From Miltoncostaea marina (GTDB lineage Bacteria; Actinomycetota; Thermoleophilia; Miltoncostaeales; Miltoncostaeaceae), in the NCBI RefSeq assembly GCF_018141525.1, contig NZ_CP064655.1, positions 682,001 to 746,000 on the forward strand: a stretch of 64,000 nt of DNA, written 5' to 3'. The translations under genes were made by a program, and so were the position numbers. Below the pieces are notes generated by a model that saw nothing but the letters and a program-made list of their open reading frames with translations, ran no database searches and had not been told where the DNA came from. Every line of letters starts with the position of its first letter. Position 1 is the first letter of the stretch. Shown in pieces: positions 60,003 to 64,000 of this stretch.

Positions 60003-61860
60003 CCTGGAGCGGCGGCACGCTGACCGGGCAACCGTCGAAAGCGTGCAGGATCTCCGTGAGCTATTGGCGGGCGGCGCTTCCCTTGAGGCGATCGCGGCCG
60101 GCCTTTCCGCGCTGCAAACGAGAGGTCTCGAGCGCTCGGAGCTCCAGGTCCACGTAGAGCGTATGCGCGCCGAGAACGCCAGCGGCAGGCAGGATCCCGC
60201 CCTGGAGCGTAACGCCCAGCTTGCGCTCGACCTGATTCTGGGCTCTTCTCTCCCCGAGTCTCTTTCGTGGGATGCGCCCCGCATGGCCGCCGTCCATGCG
60301 GCCCATGTCCTCACCGAAGACGTTGTCCATTTTTCGGCGGAGTTTGCTCAAAGGCCTAGTGACCTTCTGCCGCCGCGGCCGATCGCCCGTGTCTCCGCGG
60401 AGCTACTGAGTGAGTTAGCGCACCGAGCCGCGGCAACAATCAGAGCAGGCACGGCGGAGCCCACACCTGCTGACTTCTTTCGAGTTCCAAAGGACCCCTT
60501 TACGACCCGTCCAGCGGCGCTCCTTGCGTGGAATGACCGCCTTCTCTTCGAGAGCCTCGCCTCCGTCTATGAAGATGCGCTCGTAGAGCGCTTGCCGAAG
60601 GCGGCGCGGTGGCCGCGCGGCCGGCGATGGGGCCGCTTCACCCCGATCAATGAGACCGTAGCAACGTGGGCCGCGCCTTACGTTGTGCGCGCGGACGTCG
60701 AGGCCTTCTACGAGTCAGTCGACCATGCCCTCCTGGCGGAACTCCTCGATTACCACTTTCCAAGCACTGACCAAGACGCGCCCAGGGCCGTTCGGACGTT
60801 CCTCGATGCAATAATGGCGAGCGGGGTTGGGTTGCCGCAAGGCGTTGCTGCGAGCGATGTCTTCGCTGGCGTGTATGTCGCACCGCTAGACCTGAGACTC
60901 GAACTGGACCGGTGGGACTGGACTCGGGTGGGCGACGACTACTGGTTTCCCGCGACGTCTATCGACGACGCTCGGCGACGACTTGCCACGCTGGAGGAAT
61001 GGCTACAAACACTCGGCCTCCGCCTCAATGGAGATAAGACGCTCGTGCTGAAGGCTGAAACCTTCAGGCGCCTTGAGCGGCCCAGGAAGAACCGAATCGA
61101 GCGACATCTGGAGCGGCTCAGGCAAGCGGCCGGCCATGCCATCCTCGAAGGCGATACCAATGAGATCATTGAACGACTCCGGCAGCAGGGTGTACCGGAG
61201 GAGCAGCTATGGTCGGTCTTCTATCATGGCCAGACCCCCCTTCCGGACCTGATCGAGGACCTTAGAGCGCAACTTGCTCCTCAGCTTGTCGATCTGTACG
61301 ACGCGCGGCTAAGCGAAATCGTTGAGAGAGTCAGGCGACGTGATGTCCCAGGCGAGCGACGAGCGGAAATGGAGACGGAACTCCGTGACGCGCTCAGTGC
61401 CTTTTCGGGGTCAGACATACAAATTGAAGGCGACGACGTGGCGGTAGTCCTCAGCTGGTTCCCACGTTTGGCGCCTGCATTCAGCGGTTACCTGCGCCAT
61501 GCCGAAGGTGAATATCTTGAGCGCGTCTTGCCGCCATTGATTGACGCTTCTACGAGCGACTGGATAAGTGCCTGGCTCGTCGCCGCCGTGGAGGAGCGAC
61601 CGAGCGTTGTTGTGGGGAGTCTCGCCGATGCGCTTGAGCGGGTTGTCGTGCATCGGGCAGACAAGCCGCTGAGCCGTGTCGCCGCCATGCGTTCCATCGC
61701 GAGAGTGGGCACGCTATCCGGCGAGACCCTGGCGCGTGTATGGGAGGAAGCGACTCCGGCCGTGCGGTCGGAGATCGCGCTCTCTGTGTTTGCTGAGCCG
61801 CATCACTACGACGTCGGTGAAGGGCGTGACGTGACGCGAAGGTACGGTGCGCTCCGCTAG
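59992..61860 (+). CDS. reverse transcriptase with large N- and C-terminal extensions
   Basis: A 622-residue protein with an RVT_1-type core at about residues 160-360. RVPKDPFTTRP resembles the early RT motif. The first catalytic Asp is Asp235 in RADVEAFYESVDH, motif B is GLPQGVAASDV (280-290), the catalytic pair is Asp315-Asp316 in RVGDDYW, and LNGDKT is at 345-350. Most RTs read YxDD; here it is VGDD. Residues 1-155 are helical and unassigned. Residues 370-622 are helical and HEAT-like. The retron marks NAxxH and VTG are not seen. All catalytic residues are kept, so it should be active. The closest functional class is probably the defence-associated RTs. Confidence 0.85.
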   Translation: MPGDLERRHADRATVESVQDLRELLAGGASLEAIAAGLSALQTRGLERSELQVHVERMRAENASGRQDPALERNAQLALDLILGSSLPESLSWDAPRMAAVHAAHVLTEDVVHFSAEFAQRPSDLLPPRPIARVSAELLSELAHRAAATIRAGTAEPTPADFFRVPKDPFTTRPAALLAWNDRLLFESLASVYEDALVERLPKAARWPRGRRWGRFTPINETVATWAAPYVVRADVEAFYESVDHALLAELLDYHFPSTDQDAPRAVRTFLDAIMASGVGLPQGVAASDVFAGVYVAPLDLRLELDRWDWTRVGDDYWFPATSIDDARRRLATLEEWLQTLGLRLNGDKTLVLKAETFRRLERPRKNRIERHLERLRQAAGHAILEGDTNEIIERLRQQGVPEEQLWSVFYHGQTPLPDLIEDLRAQLAPQLVDLYDARLSEIVERVRRRDVPGERRAEMETELRDALSAFSGSDIQIEGDDVAVVLSWFPRLAPAFSGYLRHAEGEYLERVLPPLIDASTSDWISAWLVAAVEERPSVVVGSLADALERVVVHRADKPLSRVAAMRSIARVGTLSGETLARVWEEATPAVRSEIALSVFAEPHHYDVGEGRDVTRRYGALR

Positions 61861-62590
61861 AAACCGTCAAGGACCGAGCCGTGGCGGTTTGACCCGCGCT
61901 CGAGCGCGTGCAACCACAGTATCTGCTTGCCGACGCGCGGCCAGTCCGCTTGCCTGCGGGATCGACCACGCCGGCGCCGGGACCCGCAACACCACGTTCC
62001 CGGGCTCACCGTCTGGGGGGACGCGAGAGGGCGTACGTCTACCGGCCGTCATCGAACCCGTCCGCTTGCTCGTAGCCCTTGAGGCGATCTACCGGGAAGA
62101 GCTCCGCGCCGTCGTGAGCCGCCGCGGCGATCGCCGCGGTGGCGGGGAATCGTTGCCGATGCGCCGCATGGCGGCCAGGTGGGCGACGAGGGGGTGCAGC
62201 TAGGCGCGGCCGATCAGCCCCCTGCGGCGCTAGGTGGGCGAACCGCTTCTGGTGCTCTCATGCTCGCTTCCGCTCAGGCCCGGGAGGGTGGCCGCTGCCC
62301 CAGGGCCGAGCGGGTTGAGAACCCCGGCCCGGCGCACGCTGCGCCAGCCGGGGATCGACGTAGTTGACCCACGGCCAGCCCCTCGGCGCGCCCGCAGCTT
62401 CTCCGTATCGGCGAGCGCGTCCTCGGCCGGACGCCGCGAGCCGGGTCGAGGACGACCACCCCGGGCCGCTGCCGACCGGCGAGGCGACCCCGCTAGACTC
62501 GGTTGCTCGGGCAACGCTGACGCCGATGCGATGGCGCACCACTGGCTCCGTTAGCGGAACAAGAGTGGCACGCGGGCAGGCTGACGTCAC
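61861..62590. other. gene-poor stretch downstream of the reverse transcriptase
   Basis: No convincing gene in this part of the 877-bp gap (61,861-62,737). AAACCG and CGGTTT (61,861-61,890) flank an 18-nt loop just after the RT stop and may be a weak terminator. One plus-strand frame around 62,040-62,110 (VIEPVRLLVALEAIYREELRAVV) looks mildly coding but has no start or context and could be a gene remnant. The stretch could hold a non-coding RNA used by the RT. Confidence 0.35.
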
Positions 62591-62660
62591 GACGGTGCGG
62601 GGCGATTCCCCGCACCGTCTCCCGCACCGTCGACGACGTTCCCGCACCGTCCCGCACCGT
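62591..62660. promoter_or_regulatory. right-end CCCGCACCGT array (possible integrase arm sites)
   Basis: Direct copies at 62609-62618, 62621-62630, 62641-62650 and 62651-62660, plus one inverted copy at 62592-62601. The inverted and first direct copies make a perfect 12-bp hairpin, GACGGTGCGGGG and CCCCGCACCGTC, with a 5-nt loop (62591-62619). The array lies about 100 bp from the right att core and repeats a 23-bp block found at the left end. Confidence 0.55.
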
Positions 62661-62707
62661 ATTCGGACGCTTTCGGGGCTCTGGGGTAAATCGGCCCCGG
62701 ACAGACG

Positions 62708-62731
62708 AAAGGCCCGGAAATCCGGGCCTTT
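62708..62731. terminator. strong hairpin terminator
   Basis: AAAGGCCCGGA pairs with TCCGGGCCTTT almost without a loop. It lies 7 bp past the 3' end of the tRNA gene on the minus strand and can stop both tRNA transcription and rightward transcription from the element. Confidence 0.8.
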
Positions 62732-62737
62732 CTGAGG

Positions 62738-62811
<74 letters not shown>

Positions 62812-62846
62812 GCGGTCCAAGAAGTGTAGCGCCTGCCTCCCGAGGG

Positions 62847-63626
62847 TCAAGCGCCGCCCGTCACGCGCACGGGGTCGCCCACCCGCACCCGGCCGGGACG
62901 GGTCACCTGCGCGTAGACGCCGAACAGGTTCTCGCGGTCGCGGGCCAGGCCGGCGAGGACGCGGTTGTCGCGCTCGAGCGTGTCGGGGTCGAAGGTGGTG
63001 ACGGCGCAGCGCTCGGTCTCGACCACGATCCGCAGCTCGGGGCCGTCGTCGCCGATCGCGACGGTGCGGCCGACCCAGGCGGCCTCGGCGAAGGGTTCGT
63101 CGTCGTCGGTCTCGAGGACGAGGTTGGCGCGGAAGCGGCGGCGGTCGAGCGGCTCGCCGGCGGTCCAGCCGGCGGCGGCGGCGAGGGAGGCGAGGGTGAC
63201 GAGGTGGATGGGGGCGGCGTCGTGGACGCCCAGCGGGCTGCGCACCAGGCGGACGCCACGGCCGAGGGTGCGGCCGAGCTCGTCGGCGACCGCGGGGTCG
63301 TCCCAGGGGACGGTGAGGCCGGCAGGGGTGGTGACCTCGACGCCCTCGCCGACCTCGACGCGGGCCGCGGCGTCGGCCTCGGCCTCGGCCGCGGCCAGAG
63401 CCTCGACGCCGGCCCCGGCGCCGGCCCGGGCACCGACGCAGCGCGCGGCGAACCCGAGCATGTGGCGCGCGCGGCGGGCGGTGAGGGTCTCGCCGTCGTC
63501 GGCGACGGCCACGTGGCAGCGGTCGCCGAGGATGCCGAACGGCCCGACGAACGCCGTGCGGAGCCGCTCGCCCCCGAACGACTTCACGGGGAAGCGCCAG
63601 AGGTCCGAGACGATCCCGGCGGTCAC
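62847..63626 (-). CDS. MOSC domain protein
   Basis: A 259-residue protein with the MOSC beta-barrel N-terminal domain (WRFPVKSFGGERLR ... GILGDRCHVAVAD) and the MOSC core. The core has FRANLVLETDDDEPFAEAAWVG and the conserved Cys block ERCAVTTFDPDTLERD, which holds the molybdenum-cofactor sulfur-carrying cysteine in related proteins such as mARC/YcbX. A role in molybdenum-dependent reduction of N-hydroxylated compounds, or in sulfur transfer to the cofactor, is likely. GTG start at 63626. It lies just outside the integrative element. Confidence 0.88.
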   Translation of the reverse strand: MTAGIVSDLWRFPVKSFGGERLRTAFVGPFGILGDRCHVAVADDGETLTARRARHMLGFAARCVGARAGAGAGVEALAAAEAEADAAARVEVGEGVEVTTPAGLTVPWDDPAVADELGRTLGRGVRLVRSPLGVHDAAPIHLVTLASLAAAAGWTAGEPLDRRRFRANLVLETDDDEPFAEAAWVGRTVAIGDDGPELRIVVETERCAVTTFDPDTLERDNRVLAGLARDRENLFGVYAQVTRPGRVRVGDPVRVTGGA

Positions 63627-63636
63627 GGCGGGGGCG

Positions 63637-63813
63637 TCAGCGGGTGAGGGCGAGGACGACGATGACGATCACGAGGACCGCGAGGCCGGCGTAGACCCAC
63701 CGCAGCACCGTGCGTCGCACCTCGTAGAGCTCGCGGATGCGGGCCTGGGACTGCTCGAGCTTCTCCGGGTCGCGCAGCGGCTCGGGCTCGGGTTCCTCGT
63801 CGTCGTACGCCAT
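63637..63813 (-). CDS. 58-aa single-pass membrane protein
   Basis: A very short gene. The protein starts AYDDEEPEPEPLRDPEKLEQ, has a charged helix (QARIRELYEVRRTVLRW) and ends with one membrane helix (VYAGLAVLVIVIVVLAL) and TR. This is a tail-anchored layout with the acidic N-terminus in the cytoplasm. No family recognised. ATG at 63813. Its stop is 10 bp upstream of the MOSC gene, so they are likely co-transcribed. Confidence 0.65.
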   Translation of the reverse strand: MAYDDEEPEPEPLRDPEKLEQSQARIRELYEVRRTVLRWVYAGLAVLVIVIVVLALTR

Positions 63814-63838
63814 GGCGCGATGCTACCCCCGCAACGAG

Positions 63839-63864
63839 CGAGGGGCCCGTCGCCGGGCCCCTCG
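63839..63864. terminator. terminator after the sigma factor gene
   Basis: CGAGGGGCCCG (63839-63849) and CGGGCCCCTCG (63854-63864) form a perfect 11-bp stem with a 4-nt loop, 30 bp past the sigma factor stop codon. Confidence 0.8.
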
Positions 63865-63894
63865 TCGTTCACCTCGTCCGCTGCGCGCGGGGCG

Positions 63895-64000
63895 CTACGC
63901 GACGTCGCGCAGGCGCTGCGCCTCGGCGAGGCTAGCCAGCTTCTGCAGCGACTGGTTCTCGATCTGGCGGATGCGCTCCCGCGTGACGTTGAACGTCCGC
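63895..64000 (-). CDS. primary-type sigma-70 factor, C-terminal end (partial)
   Basis: Only the last 34 residues are in the window; the 5' part lies beyond the right edge. They read RTFNVTRERIRQIENQSLQKL followed by ASLAEAQRLRDVA, which is sigma region 4.2, the -35-binding helix-turn-helix, in the form typical of RpoD/SigA-like factors. A strong hairpin terminator follows. Principal and closely related group 2 sigma factors share this tail, so the exact type cannot be fixed. Confidence 0.88.
   Translation of the reverse strand, partial: RTFNVTRERIRQIENQSLQKLASLAEAQRLRDVA

Noticed and set aside
59353-61860. Calling the RT locus a typical retron
   Set aside because: The NAxxH and VTG marks of retron RTs are not seen, no convincing inverted-repeat-bounded msr-msd lies upstream, and the upstream space is occupied by a coding-like 171-aa frame.

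Overview
The window is very GC-rich chromosomal DNA (about 74% by eye), densely packed with genes. It has many GTG starts and frequent 4-bp stop/start overlaps (GTGA, ATGA). A KGD-type fused 2-oxoglutarate dehydrogenase, an Lhr-type long helicase, a Nei-type glycosylase starting PEGH and an actinobacterial initiator tRNA all point to an actinomycetote. A deep-branching soil lineage such as the Thermoleophilia is my guess, not something the sequence proves. At least ten genes have a TANNNT-like -10 box ending only 6 or 7 nt before the start codon, so leaderless transcription seems common here.

Layout. 1-4.1 kb: a membrane protein, an S8 protease and polyphosphate kinase in one overlapping operon. 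4.1-9 kb: an oxidoreductase, a YihY/BrkB membrane protein, a Nei-like glycosylase, a low-molecular-weight phosphatase, a fructosamine-kinase-like protein and a broken VOC gene. 9-17.2 kb: Lhr helicase, a PiT phosphate transporter with a possible PHO box, a CHAP protein, a 77-bp palindromic tandem repeat and UV damage endonuclease. 17.3-25.8 kb: ClpS, a benzoylformate-decarboxylase-like enzyme, then lipoate ligase, E3 and a giant lipoyl-lipoyl-PSBD-E2-E1 fusion forming a near self-contained 2-oxoglutarate dehydrogenase locus. 25.9-34.5 kb: small metabolic and stress genes (VOC, epimerase, HAD, PfpI, topoisomerase IB, PAP2, GDPD, ChaB). 35-43.7 kb: a frameshifted GAF-PAS-GAF-GGDEF-HD-GYP protein, a persulfide-dioxygenase/rhodanese fusion, an ABC/FtsX exporter, an aldo-keto reductase and YtoQ.

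44.2-50 kb is a coherent sulfide/persulfide operon: ArsR regulator with an operator over its own promoter, DUF2892, MMPL transporter, rhodanese, persulfide dioxygenase-rhodanese, TauE/SafE exporter and OsmC. 50-55.3 kb holds DUF1801, FmdB, a BBE-type flavin oxidase and a large LuxR-family ATPase regulator.

55,439-62,786 is a 7.3-kb integrative element in the initiator tRNA gene, bounded by a 26-bp direct repeat. It has a tyrosine integrase, an excisionase-like protein, repeated CCCGCACCGT motifs near both ends (likely integrase arm sites) and a lower-GC cargo. The cargo is an OLD-family ATPase/TOPRIM nuclease, divergent from a 171-aa protein overlapping a 622-aa reverse transcriptase with large extra domains. 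An 877-bp stretch without a convincing gene follows the reverse transcriptase. This RT plus OLD set is the best candidate for an undescribed (probably anti-phage) system.

The window ends with a MOSC protein, a 58-aa membrane protein and the 3' end of a primary-type sigma factor gene.
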